Of a DNA stretch of 64,000 nt, positions 46,747 to 55,319 are shown piece after piece. Under the pieces are notes generated by a model that was not told where the DNA came from, made no database searches, and saw only the letters and a program-made list of their open reading frames with translations. The stretch is from Streptomyces sp. HSG2. GTDB lineage: Bacteria > Actinomycetota > Actinomycetes > Streptomycetales > Streptomycetaceae. The stretch spans positions 3,410,001 through 3,474,000 of the forward strand of contig NZ_CP066801.1 in NCBI RefSeq assembly GCF_016598575.1, in the 5' to 3' direction. The position numbers and the translations under genes were made by a program. Numbering within the stretch: position 1 is the stretch's first letter; every line of letters begins with the position of its first letter.

Positions 46747-47283
46747 ATGCCCGACAACCCGCCCGACGATGGGAAGACCGTGCCCCAGCGGACCGACGAT
46801 CAGCCCAAGGCCCTCAAGCCGGCACTTGCATCGATGACCCTGCTGGCCGCTGCCGTCATCGTCCATGACAAGGTCACCGATCGTGTGGTCATGCTCCAGC
46901 GCGGCGAGAACGCCAAGTTCGCCCAGGGCATGTGGGACCTCCCCGTCGGCAAGTGTGAGACGGGCGAGCCCATCACGGAGACCGCCGTACGCGAGCTCGA
47001 AGAGGAGACGGGCCTCACGGTGAAGCCCGAGTTCCTCAAGGTCGCTCACATCATCCACGGGGCCTGGGGAGTCGAAGCCCCCAACGGCTTCCTCACGGTC
47101 GTCTTCGCCGCACACGAATGGGCAGGAGAACCCGAGAATCGCGAGCCTCGCAAGCACTCCCAGGTCCGCTGGATCGACGCCGGCACCATCCCCGACAAGA
47201 CCGTGGAGACCACCGCCAGTGCGCTTCGCGGCTACTTGGGCAACAGCTCGGAGGTCTCGCTGGGCGGCTGGTCGGCAGTGTGA
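46747..47283 (+). CDS. NUDIX hydrolase
   Basis: A 178-residue protein with a complete Nudix box, GKCETGEPITETAVRELEEE followed by TGL (G-x5-E-x7-REL-x-EE-x-GL), so it binds Mg2+ and hydrolyses a nucleoside diphosphate linked to some group X. Upstream is VVMLQRGENAKFAQGMWDLP and downstream FLTVVFAAHEW. The substrate is unknown. The ATG at 46747 opens MPDNPPDDGK; the domain itself begins near residue 30. Similar NUDIX genes are frequent in mobile regions of Streptomyces. Confidence 0.88.
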   Translation: MPDNPPDDGKTVPQRTDDQPKALKPALASMTLLAAAVIVHDKVTDRVVMLQRGENAKFAQGMWDLPVGKCETGEPITETAVRELEEETGLTVKPEFLKVAHIIHGAWGVEAPNGFLTVVFAAHEWAGEPENREPRKHSQVRWIDAGTIPDKTVETTASALRGYLGNSSEVSLGGWSAV

Positions 47284-47414
47284 GCGTCAGGGCGCCCACC
47301 ATGCCTGTCGGCGGTCGCGGCGCCCGCTCCGTCCGGCGCGCCCGCGGGCCGGGAGCTCGCCGACGGCCGGAGCAGGGACCACGCCCACCGGTCAGGAGGT
47401 TTGGCCGGGGCCGG

Positions 47415-48815
47415 TCAGGATCTCCCAAGGTGCTCGGTGAGCCGCTGGAGCCTGGTCCAGGAACGAGCGTCGGTGCCGTCGCCGAGCGGGTAGTGGAGGC
47501 AGGGTTCGCCGGTGGGGCCGAGTCGGGTGGGGGTGAGGTCCAGGGGTGGGCGGAGGGCACGGGCGAGGCCGATGTCCTTGATCGCTTCGTTGCCCAGCGT
47601 GAAGGAGATGGGGAGGGACGGGGCTTCGAAGCGCGGGGGTACGGTCAGGTCTCGGCGAGCGGCTCGAAGCGAGGTCAGCATGGTGGTCAGGCCGTGCTCT
47701 GCGGCCAGAGCCTTGGCGAGGGGCTCGATGGCGTCCAGGGGCGGCGTCTCGTCTCGGCCGTAGCCGAGGGCGAGCGTGATGTCCTCCTCGACGCCGACGG
47801 GGGTGCGGGTGACGCTGACGGTGGCCATGGCCGTGCGGTCGGGGTGGCCGATGGCGATCAGCCAGGTCGGACGGGGTGAGCGAGTACGGGCGAACTCGGT
47901 CAGCCGGCGGGTGGACCACGGGAGGTTGACGGGCTCGGCGGTGCTCCAGCCGGCGGGTGGAGCACCGGTGAGGGTCTGCCAGGTGGCTTCCAGGCAGCGG
48001 CCGAGAACCAGGTCCTCGGTGGCGGGGTGTTGGGCGCGAAGGGAGAGGATGAGCTGACGTTCGCCGCTGTCCCCGGCGGGCTTGAAGGCTTCGGCGACGG
48101 AGGCCGATCCGTTCTCGCCGAGGGTGGGTGTGAAAGCGCCGCCGTGCCAGCGCAGCACGGCGCCGGAGAGGCCGTCGTAGTAGCCGCGGTTCGGGTCTTG
48201 GACGACCCAGCGGTTGGGATGGCCGCGCAGCGCGGTACGGGTGGGCAGGGTGAGGCGGCTGGTCGGTGGTGTGACGATTTGAAGGGCGCGTTCGCTGTGG
48301 GCCGTTGTCCGCAGAGCGTCGGAGAGCCAGCTGGTCATGGCGACGACGGGTCGCTCTTGGATGACCACGGCCGTCCTGGCGGTGAGCACGTCCACGGCGG
48401 GCGTTGACGTGGGCGGGGCGGGGACAGCCGCGATGTCAAAGCGCGGTGGGACGACGTCGGTGGAGGCGGCTTCCGGGGGCCAGACCGATCCTTTCAGGAC
48501 GGTGGCCAGACGTCCGGCGAAGGAGCCCGCCAGCCGACCGCCCTCCTCGACGGCGGTGGAGGCGCGGGCCTCGGTCCACCACACCGGGCTGTCCGGGAGC
48601 CCGGGGCCGAGGAGGCGAGCCGTTTCGCCGGGTACCTGGACGAGCAAGGAGGCCTCGACGGAGACCAGGGCGCGGCCGTCCGGGGCGCAGAGCTGGATGA
48701 CGGCGCCGTCGGCCAGGGTGTTCAGTCCGAGGTCGGGGCCGCCTGCGTGGAGGCCCGCGAGAAGCGTGCTCACGTCCGGCATCTTCGGTGTGAGGGCGAT
48801 GACGTCCTTGGTCAT
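47415..48815 (-). CDS. DUF6177 family protein, last gene of the type VII secretion operon
   Basis: A 466-residue protein with no signal peptide or membrane helix, so probably cytoplasmic. It reads MTKDVIALTPKMPDVSTLLA, DVLTARTAVVIQERPVVAMT, PNRWVVQDPNRGYYDGLSG and TWLIAIGHPDR. It resembles DUF6177 proteins that I know only from actinobacterial T7SS loci; the biochemical role is unknown. GAAGGAGAACCCC precedes the ATG. The gene is now separated from eccC by the TnpB element, which starts just behind this ribosome binding site, so transcription from the operon promoter may be disturbed. Confidence 0.75.
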   Translation of the reverse strand: MTKDVIALTPKMPDVSTLLAGLHAGGPDLGLNTLADGAVIQLCAPDGRALVSVEASLLVQVPGETARLLGPGLPDSPVWWTEARASTAVEEGGRLAGSFAGRLATVLKGSVWPPEAASTDVVPPRFDIAAVPAPPTSTPAVDVLTARTAVVIQERPVVAMTSWLSDALRTTAHSERALQIVTPPTSRLTLPTRTALRGHPNRWVVQDPNRGYYDGLSGAVLRWHGGAFTPTLGENGSASVAEAFKPAGDSGERQLILSLRAQHPATEDLVLGRCLEATWQTLTGAPPAGWSTAEPVNLPWSTRRLTEFARTRSPRPTWLIAIGHPDRTAMATVSVTRTPVGVEEDITLALGYGRDETPPLDAIEPLAKALAAEHGLTTMLTSLRAARRDLTVPPRFEAPSLPISFTLGNEAIKDIGLARALRPPLDLTPTRLGPTGEPCLHYPLGDGTDARSWTRLQRLTEHLGRS

Positions 48816-48830
48816 CGGGGTTCTCCTTCG

Positions 48831-50202
48831 TGGATACCCCCGGCTTCAGCCAGGGGAGGAAACGAAGCTCCTGCGGAGCAGGGCAGGGAAAGCCGGTTCG
48901 CCGCCAGGGCGGACCGGCGTCCACCGACCACCGGCCAACCGCCGCCTCTCACAACGAATCTGATGCAATGTGAGGCATGACGCAGCAGGTCAAGCGGGCT
49001 TTCAAGTACCGCTTTTACCCCACGGGCGAGCAGGCGGCTGAGCTGTCGCGCACGTTCGGCTGCGTCCGCCTCGTGTACAACAAGGCGCTGGAGGAACGAA
49101 CTCGGGCTTGGTACGGCGAGCAGCGCCGTGTCTCCTACGTGCAGTCGTCGGCCGCGCTGACTCAGTGGAAGAAGACCGAGGAACTCGCCTTCCTGGCAGA
49201 GGTGTCCTCCGTCCCGCTCCAACAGGCCCTGCGCCACCTTCAGACGGCGTTCGGGAACTTCTTCGCCAAGCGCGCCAAGTACCCCCGGTACAAGAGCCGG
49301 AAGAAGTCCCATGCCTCGGCTGAGTACACCCGCTCCGCTTTCAAGTGGCGCGAAGGGCAACTGACCCTGGCCAAGATGGCCGAGCCGTTGGACATCCGCT
49401 GGTCGCGCCCCCTGCCGGAGGGCACGGTACCGACGACGGCGACCGTGTCCCGCGACAGCGCCGGGCGCTGGTTCGTGTCCCTGCTGTGTGACGACCGCAT
49501 CACTTCGGCCCCGGCCACAACGAACGCGGTCGGCATCGACGCCGGGATCACCTCCCTCGTGACCCTGTCCACCGGGGAGAAGATCGCCAACCCTCGGCAC
49601 GAACGCCGTGACCGTACCCGTCTCGCCAAGGCGCAGCGTGAGCTGTCGCGGAAGGCGAAGGGCTCCGCGAACCGGGAGAAAGCCCGGAAGCGGGTCGCCA
49701 AGGTCCACGCGCGGATCGCCGACCGGCGCCGGGACTTCCTGCACAAGCTGTCGACTCGGCTCGTCCGTGAGAACCAAACGGTCGTGATCGAGGACCTCAC
49801 CGTCCGCAACCTGCTGAAGAACGGCAAGCTCGCGCGCGCCATCTCCGACGCGTCGTGGACGGAACTCCGGTCGATGCTGGAGTACAAATGCGCCTGGTAC
49901 GGGCGCGAACTCGTCGTGATCGACCGCTGGTTCCCCAGCTCCAAGCTGTGCGGGGCCTGCGGCACGGTCGCGGCGAAAATGCCGCTGAACGTCCGCGAGT
50001 GGACGTGCGACTGCGGCACGGTGCATGACCGCGATGTGAACGCGGCACGCAACATCCTGGCCGCCGGGCTGGCGGCGTCTGCCTGTGGAGACGGTGTAAG
50101 ACCTCAACGGGAGTCCTCCCGAACGGGGCGGTCGTCGATGAAGCAGGAACCCCAGCGGGCGACCGCTGGAATCCCCCGCCTCTAGGCGGGGGAGGAAGTC
50201 AA
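48831..50202 (+). mobile_element. IS200/IS605-group element carrying only tnpB
   Basis: The left end (from about 48831) holds an imperfect hairpin, CCCCCGGCT/AGCCAGGGG, at 48837-48856 followed by AGGAAAC; the right end holds a perfect hairpin, CCCCCGCC (50173-50180) with GGCGGGGG (50185-50192), followed by AGGAAGTCAA. Such subterminal hairpins are the recognition ends of the IS605 group, and no TnpA gene is present. The element occupies the junction between eccC and the DUF6177 gene without damaging either frame. The exact left boundary is uncertain by a few bases. Confidence 0.75.
48977..50185 (+). CDS. tnpB: TnpB, RNA-guided DNA endonuclease
   Basis: A 402-residue TnpB. It starts with VKRAFKYRFYPTGEQ and has a RuvC-like nuclease with all three acidic residues: Asp188 (GIDAGITSLV), Glu272 (VVIEDLTVRNL) and Asp353 (HDRDVNAARNI). 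The zinc finger has Cys325, Cys328, Cys344 and Cys346. The family is the ancestor of Cas12 and cleaves DNA guided by an RNA made from the element's right end; this helps to keep the element in place. The frame is intact, so it is probably active. The stop (50183-50185) lies in the loop of the right-end hairpin. Confidence 0.93.
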   Translation: MTQQVKRAFKYRFYPTGEQAAELSRTFGCVRLVYNKALEERTRAWYGEQRRVSYVQSSAALTQWKKTEELAFLAEVSSVPLQQALRHLQTAFGNFFAKRAKYPRYKSRKKSHASAEYTRSAFKWREGQLTLAKMAEPLDIRWSRPLPEGTVPTTATVSRDSAGRWFVSLLCDDRITSAPATTNAVGIDAGITSLVTLSTGEKIANPRHERRDRTRLAKAQRELSRKAKGSANREKARKRVAKVHARIADRRRDFLHKLSTRLVRENQTVVIEDLTVRNLLKNGKLARAISDASWTELRSMLEYKCAWYGRELVVIDRWFPSSKLCGACGTVAAKMPLNVREWTCDCGTVHDRDVNAARNILAAGLAASACGDGVRPQRESSRTGRSSMKQEPQRATAGIPRL

Positions 50203-50222
50203 GACGGCTCGGCGTCTCCTTC
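50060..50222 (+). ncRNA. predicted omega RNA (TnpB guide RNA)
   Basis: By analogy with studied elements, the RNA should overlap the 3' end of tnpB, include the right-end hairpin (50173-50192), and finish with about 16-20 bases of flanking DNA used as guide. Here the flank after AGTCAA is GACGGCTCGGCGTCTCC, the 3' end of eccC read in reverse. The 5' end is a guess; only the hairpin and the position are seen. Confidence 0.4.
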
Positions 50223-53200
50223 CGCGGCGTCTGCGAAGGCCGTCTGGACGAGCTGGTGAGGCCGGCCGCGGCGGATCAGGGTGCCGCGTCCGGCGGGCTG
50301 GGTGGAGGCGTACAGCCCGGGGAAGAGTTGGCCTTCGGTGCGGTCGCCGGTCATGACGAGCGCGGCGGTGCCGGTCTCGCGCAGGCTGGTCGGCAGCGGT
50401 TCGTACAGGGCACGGGAGGATCCGGCGACACGACGGGTGATGACGAAGTGAAGGCCGAGGTCCTGGGCCGAGGAGACGTACGGCAGGAGAGGGGCCAGGG
50501 GCTGTTGGCCGGCCGTGGTGAGGATGTCGTAGTCGTCGACGAGGATCACGATCCGGGGTCCGGTGAAGGCGGGCTCGGTGGACGGCGCGTCGGGGTCCGC
50601 CGTCTCGGGCGGGCGTTTTCCCAGCTCGGTGGCGATGCCGGTGGCCAGAGCGGTGGCCAGCTTCGCGTTGTGGGCGTAGCCGCCGCGGTAGGGCTCGGGA
50701 ACGGCGCCGCGAAGGCCTCGGCGCGGGTCGAAGACGCCGAAGACCAGCTCGTCGTCCGCGTAACGAGCGGTGAGTTGGTTGGTGATGAGCTTCAGCAGGT
50801 TGGTCTTGCCGCACTCGCTGTCACCCAGGATCAGCAGGTGCTGTTCGGTCTCGAAGAGGTCGAGCAGGACGGGGGCGAGCGCGTCCTGGTCCACGCCGAT
50901 GGGGATCTTCCTGGGCTCGGTGGCCGGGGACGGGAGCTTCGCCGCGGGGAGCCGAGTGGGGAGTACCCGGATCGGGGCGGCGAGATCGCCGTGCCAGCCG
51001 GCGCGGATCGTGCGCGCGGTTCTCTCCAGGGTGGCCGCCAGGTCGCCCGTGTGCGGATCTCCGTCGACGCGGGGCAGCGCGACCTGTGCGAAAAGCTTGG
51101 CGTCGGTCAGGACCCGGCCGGGGGTGTCGGCGGAGAGGGTCTCGGACAGCTTGCGGTCGATGGACGAGTCGGCCGGGTCGTTGAGGCGGAGTTCGACGCG
51201 GGTGCCGAACATGGACTGGGTGGCGATGCGGACGTCGTTCCAGCGCAGCATGGCGGAGACGATGTGGATCCCGTACCCGCCGCCGCGCTTGAGCAGGTCG
51301 GCCATGGCGTCGTCGAGGTCGGTGAACTCGTCGCGCAGCGCGCCGAATCCGTCGATGAGCAGCACGATCTCGGTGGAGCCGAGCCCCGGCAGCCGGCCCT
51401 TGGCGCGCAGGTGGCGCAGCTGGTCCACGGAGTCGATGCCGTGCTCGCGGAAGAGTTCCTCGCGTTCGGCCAGCATGGCGCGTACCTCGGCCACTGTGCG
51501 GGCGGCCCGTTCGTGGTCGGCGCGCCCGGCGATCCCGCCGACGTTCGGTAGTCCGGCCAGCGCGGACAGTCCGCCGCCGACCAGGTCCAGGCCGTAGACG
51601 GCGACGTCGTACGGGGTGTGTGTGAGGGCCAGGGAGAGGGCGAGGGTGCGCAGCAGCGTGGTCTTGCCGGACTGGGGGCCGCCGATGACGGCCATGTGGC
51701 CGCCGGCGACGGTCAGATCGAGTAGCCATGGTCGCTGCCACTGTCTCGCCGGGTCGTCCAGGATGCCCAGGGGGATGCGCATGGGGCCGTCGAGGTGGGT
51801 GAGGCGGAGGCCTTCGGTGTCGGCGTGGAGAGGCCCGGCGGCGGTGTCCAGGGTGACGGCGTTGGACAGGGGCGGTAGCCAGACGCGGCGCACGGGGGCG
51901 GCGGCGGTGGCGAGTTGGCCGACGATCACGGACATGATGGTGGGCCCGGTTTCCCGTTTGGTGGCGGCGGGTGCCTCTGTCGCGTCAGTCTGTGGCGACT
52001 GCGGTGTGTTGAACGTCGGGTAGGGCCGGGCGAGTGGCTCGTTGACCTTGTCTTCCTCGCGGAGTGTGGGAGCGCGGTAGGCGCCCGAGACGTACCCTGC
52101 CTTGAAGCGCTCGTATGTCGAGGTGTCGACCTTCAGATAGCCGAAGCCCGGCAGCGGTGGCAGGTGGAAGGCATCAGTGCTGTCCAGTACCGTGCGTGAT
52201 TCGTCGGCGGAGAAGGTGCGTAGACCCAGTCGGTACGACAGGTAGGTGTCCAGGCCCTTGAGTTTGCCGCCCTCGATGCGCTGACTGGACAGCAGCAGGT
52301 GGACGCCGATGGAGCGCCCGATGCGGCCGATCGACAGGAACAGATCGATGAATTCCGGCTTGGCGGTCAGCAGTTCACCGAACTCGTCGATGACGACGAA
52401 CAAGTGCGGCAGCGGCTGGAGATCAGGGCGTTCGGTGGCGCGCAGGGCGGCATAGTGCCCGATGTCGGCGACGTTTCCCGCGTTCATCAATACCCGCTGG
52501 CGGCGCTCGACCTCCCCGGCGAGGCTGGTGTGGACCCGCTCGACGAGCCCGGCCTGGTTCTCCAGGTTGGTGATCACGCCGGCCACGTGAGGCAGATCCG
52601 CGAAGGGGGCGAAGGTGGCGCCACCCTTGTAGTCCACCAGGACCAGTGCCAGGTCCTCGGGGGAATGGGTGGTGGCGAGGGCGAGCACGAGGGTACGCAG
52701 CAGTTCACTCTTGCCGGAGCCGGTCGCGCCCACGCACAGCCCGTGCGGGCCCATGCCCAGTTCGGAGGACTCCTTGAGGTCCAGCAGCACCGGCTGGTTG
52801 CGGTCGGTCAGCCCGATGGGAACGCGAAGGAAGTCACGCTCGCCTCGGGGTGCCCAGAGCCGGGACACATCGAGTGCGGCCGGGTCCTCTATGCCCAGCA
52901 GCGCGGGGTAATCGACGGGGCCGGCCGCGGTCCCGCCCTCGGCGGCGGACTCGGCTGACAGCCGCAGGGGAGCCAGCATCCGAGCCAGCCCCTCCGCACC
53001 GGAGGCGCTCACAGAGTCACCGGTGCCGTGCGCCAGTCGGCCGTCCGACGTGCGTAGATCCTCGACACCGACCCGTTCGCCGTCGACGGTGATGCGGACG
53101 CTGACCTGGTCCGGCTCGTGGACCCGCCGCTCCAGCAGATGCAGCACGGTCACGCCCATCTCCGTCAGGCCGACGGCCGTGTCCGGGCGCGGCAGTTCGG

Positions 53201-54197
53201 CGGCCGTTCCGCCGTACGCGTCACTGACGACGAGGAGCCGGTCGGTCATGCGCAACGCGTCCTTGCCGGACAGACCTCTGCGGACTTCCGCGGCGTACGA
53301 GGCACGACGTCGCAGGTCCCGGCGCAGCAGCCGGCCCAGCCGAGCCAGGCTCGGAGCGACCCGACGGGCGGCGACCGGGCCGTCCCGCTCGACCGGATCG
53401 AGTGCGTGAGGCAGCCACTTCACCCACTCCCACTCCACGAGGCTCTCGCCGGGCACGCTGACGGCGATGGAGACATCGTCCGGCGCGTGCGTGATCGCGG
53501 CCTGGACGAGCAGTGCACGGGCCACGCGCAGCACTCCGTCCCGGTCGCCGACGACGCTGACGTTCCCCGCCCGGTCGAGCGGCACGGTCAGCGGGAATTC
53601 CGTCGACGTGGCGAACCGGCTCTGAAGGGCGCGGGCCTCGTTGAGCATGAAGGGGTCCGGCGGGGTCATCACGCCACCGGGGTTCTGCCCGATCACGAGG
53701 TCCCCTACCGGCACGTCGCCGACTCCCACACGCACCCGCAGGAAGTCCGCGTCCAGGCGGCGTCGCTCCCACAGCCGGGCCGGGTCGCGCACCACGTCGT
53801 ACAGTGCCTCGGGCGCCGGGCCGAGGAGCCGCGCCTGCTCACGCCGCTCCCGTTCACCGGCCCCGAGTTCCTCGCGCAGTTCCTCCAGGTACTCCAGATA
53901 GCGCTCGCGCTGAGTGCGCCGGGTGCGCTGGGCCTTGCCCCGCTGGGAGAGGAACAGCGCGACGGCGCCCAGCAGTGCGAAGACGAGCACGACGGCGCCG
54001 ACGACGGCGAACCGGCTGTTGCGGACGACGGTCATCATCACGACCGAACCCATCACCCCCGCCATGGGCAGCAGCGCGGTGGCCGCGTTGCCGATCTTTC
54101 CCTCGGGCAGGTTGGGCGGGGCCTCGATCGTACGCGGCTCCGGGGAGGCGAGCGGGCGGGTGGAGCGCGCGGGCCGGTGGATCAGCCGCTGGGTCAT
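50199..54197 (-). CDS. eccC: type VII secretion FtsK/SpoIIIE ATPase EccC
   Basis: A 1332-residue motor ATPase, long enough to fuse EccCa and EccCb. Two N-terminal membrane helices (about 43-84), then three P-loop domains: Walker A GATGSGKS (490-497) with Walker B VVIDEFGELL; GGPQSGKTT (839-847) with LLIDGFG lacking the Glu; GDSECGKT (1125-1132) with ILVDDYD. The first domain is the likely active motor, the others bind substrate or regulate, as known for the family. It overlaps the upstream ATPase gene by four bases. Its TGA stop (50201-50199) falls within the TnpB element's conserved right-end sequence. Confidence 0.95.
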   Translation of the reverse strand: MTQRLIHRPARSTRPLASPEPRTIEAPPNLPEGKIGNAATALLPMAGVMGSVVMMTVVRNSRFAVVGAVVLVFALLGAVALFLSQRGKAQRTRRTQRERYLEYLEELREELGAGERERREQARLLGPAPEALYDVVRDPARLWERRRLDADFLRVRVGVGDVPVGDLVIGQNPGGVMTPPDPFMLNEARALQSRFATSTEFPLTVPLDRAGNVSVVGDRDGVLRVARALLVQAAITHAPDDVSIAVSVPGESLVEWEWVKWLPHALDPVERDGPVAARRVAPSLARLGRLLRRDLRRRASYAAEVRRGLSGKDALRMTDRLLVVSDAYGGTAAELPRPDTAVGLTEMGVTVLHLLERRVHEPDQVSVRITVDGERVGVEDLRTSDGRLAHGTGDSVSASGAEGLARMLAPLRLSAESAAEGGTAAGPVDYPALLGIEDPAALDVSRLWAPRGERDFLRVPIGLTDRNQPVLLDLKESSELGMGPHGLCVGATGSGKSELLRTLVLALATTHSPEDLALVLVDYKGGATFAPFADLPHVAGVITNLENQAGLVERVHTSLAGEVERRQRVLMNAGNVADIGHYAALRATERPDLQPLPHLFVVIDEFGELLTAKPEFIDLFLSIGRIGRSIGVHLLLSSQRIEGGKLKGLDTYLSYRLGLRTFSADESRTVLDSTDAFHLPPLPGFGYLKVDTSTYERFKAGYVSGAYRAPTLREEDKVNEPLARPYPTFNTPQSPQTDATEAPAATKRETGPTIMSVIVGQLATAAAPVRRVWLPPLSNAVTLDTAAGPLHADTEGLRLTHLDGPMRIPLGILDDPARQWQRPWLLDLTVAGGHMAVIGGPQSGKTTLLRTLALSLALTHTPYDVAVYGLDLVGGGLSALAGLPNVGGIAGRADHERAARTVAEVRAMLAEREELFREHGIDSVDQLRHLRAKGRLPGLGSTEIVLLIDGFGALRDEFTDLDDAMADLLKRGGGYGIHIVSAMLRWNDVRIATQSMFGTRVELRLNDPADSSIDRKLSETLSADTPGRVLTDAKLFAQVALPRVDGDPHTGDLAATLERTARTIRAGWHGDLAAPIRVLPTRLPAAKLPSPATEPRKIPIGVDQDALAPVLLDLFETEQHLLILGDSECGKTNLLKLITNQLTARYADDELVFGVFDPRRGLRGAVPEPYRGGYAHNAKLATALATGIATELGKRPPETADPDAPSTEPAFTGPRIVILVDDYDILTTAGQQPLAPLLPYVSSAQDLGLHFVITRRVAGSSRALYEPLPTSLRETGTAALVMTGDRTEGQLFPGLYASTQPAGRGTLIRRGRPHQLVQTAFADAAEGDAEPS

Positions 54198-55309
54198 CGC
54201 ACCCGCACCGCCCGGTGGAGCGCTTCGGCCGCCAGCCGGATGGCGGCATCGCGGGTGGCCCGGCCGAGCACAGCGGTGTGGATGGGGCCTCCCTGGGCCA
54301 GATGGCGGTCGTAGGGCAGAGCGACGACGGGTACCCCGGTCTCGCGCAGGTGCGCGCTCGCCGCCTCCAGGTCGAGGGTGGCATCGGGGGAGTGCGCGGT
54401 GAGCGCCACCACGGCGGTGGCCAGTGCGGAGTGCGGCAGTCGAGCGAGCCAGTCCAGGACGACGCGGGTGCCGTTGACGCCCTCCGCGGTCATGGGGGCG
54501 ACCACCACGCGAGCGTGCGCGGTGTCCATCGCGGTGCGTGCGACCTCGCCCGGCAGGGTCTCGCAGTCGACGACGGTCACCGCGAAGTACCTGCGCAGTG
54601 CCAGAGTCACCGTGCGGTACGTCCGCATGTCCAGTGGCGCTCCGACCCGGCCCCGGCTCGCGGGCAGCAGCCAGCCGCCGTCCACCACGGGTACCAAGTA
54701 GCCGGTGATGTCGGTCAACCGCATGTCGGGAGTGAGGATGTGGGCGAGATCGGAGCAGGACCAGCGCACCGACTCCGCTCCCATCCGCACGGGCAGCGTA
54801 CCCAACGCGGCATCGGCCTCCAGGGTCAACACCGGGTCGTGCCGGTAGTGGTTGAAGACGCGGCCGAGCAGGGCGGACATCGTGGTCTTTCCCACGCCGC
54901 CCCGGATGGAGGTGACGGCGACGACGCGCCCGGTGGTGACCGGCTGCTGCAACTCCTGGACCAGCCGGGTCTGGTCGGCGACCTCCTGCCCGACCGAAGT
55001 GGTGAGCTTGCGCAGCGCCCGCCCGGTGCGCCGGGCCACCGAGTCTCCGTGCCGCGGGGGGCCGAGGGCCAGCGCGAGCCGCGGGTCCACAGTGGGCACC
55101 GACTCCGGTGTCGGGACGGGGGCACGTGGATTCCGCACGCCCCGGGGCGTCGGTGGCGTGCTCGGTGCGGACTCCCGGGGCGGGTCGCGGTGTTCCGCGG
55201 GCGGTTCGGGGCGTGCTGCGGGCGGCGTTGCCGGCTGGTCCGTCTCGGCATTGGGAGTCCCGGCCAACTCCCGCAGTACGTCCTGCTGCCAGTCCTTTCC
55301 GTGGCCCAT
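54194..55309 (-). CDS. MinD/ParA-like ATPase of the type VII secretion operon
   Basis: A 371-residue protein. A Pro-rich N-terminal 100 residues is followed by a ParA/MinD ATPase domain: VVAVTSIRGGVGKTTMSALL (deviant Walker A), TLEADAALGTLPVR, and VTVVDCETLPGEVA. It resembles EspI-type ATPases that accompany ESX systems of mycobacteria, but lacks anything more specific. The ATG at 55309 (MGHGKDWQQ) was chosen. It lies between eccD and eccC with overlaps, so the products are made together and may interact. Confidence 0.85.
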   Translation of the reverse strand: MGHGKDWQQDVLRELAGTPNAETDQPATPPAARPEPPAEHRDPPRESAPSTPPTPRGVRNPRAPVPTPESVPTVDPRLALALGPPRHGDSVARRTGRALRKLTTSVGQEVADQTRLVQELQQPVTTGRVVAVTSIRGGVGKTTMSALLGRVFNHYRHDPVLTLEADAALGTLPVRMGAESVRWSCSDLAHILTPDMRLTDITGYLVPVVDGGWLLPASRGRVGAPLDMRTYRTVTLALRRYFAVTVVDCETLPGEVARTAMDTAHARVVVAPMTAEGVNGTRVVLDWLARLPHSALATAVVALTAHSPDATLDLEAASAHLRETGVPVVALPYDRHLAQGGPIHTAVLGRATRDAAIRLAAEALHRAVRVR

Positions 55310-55319
55310 GCCGCAGGGC

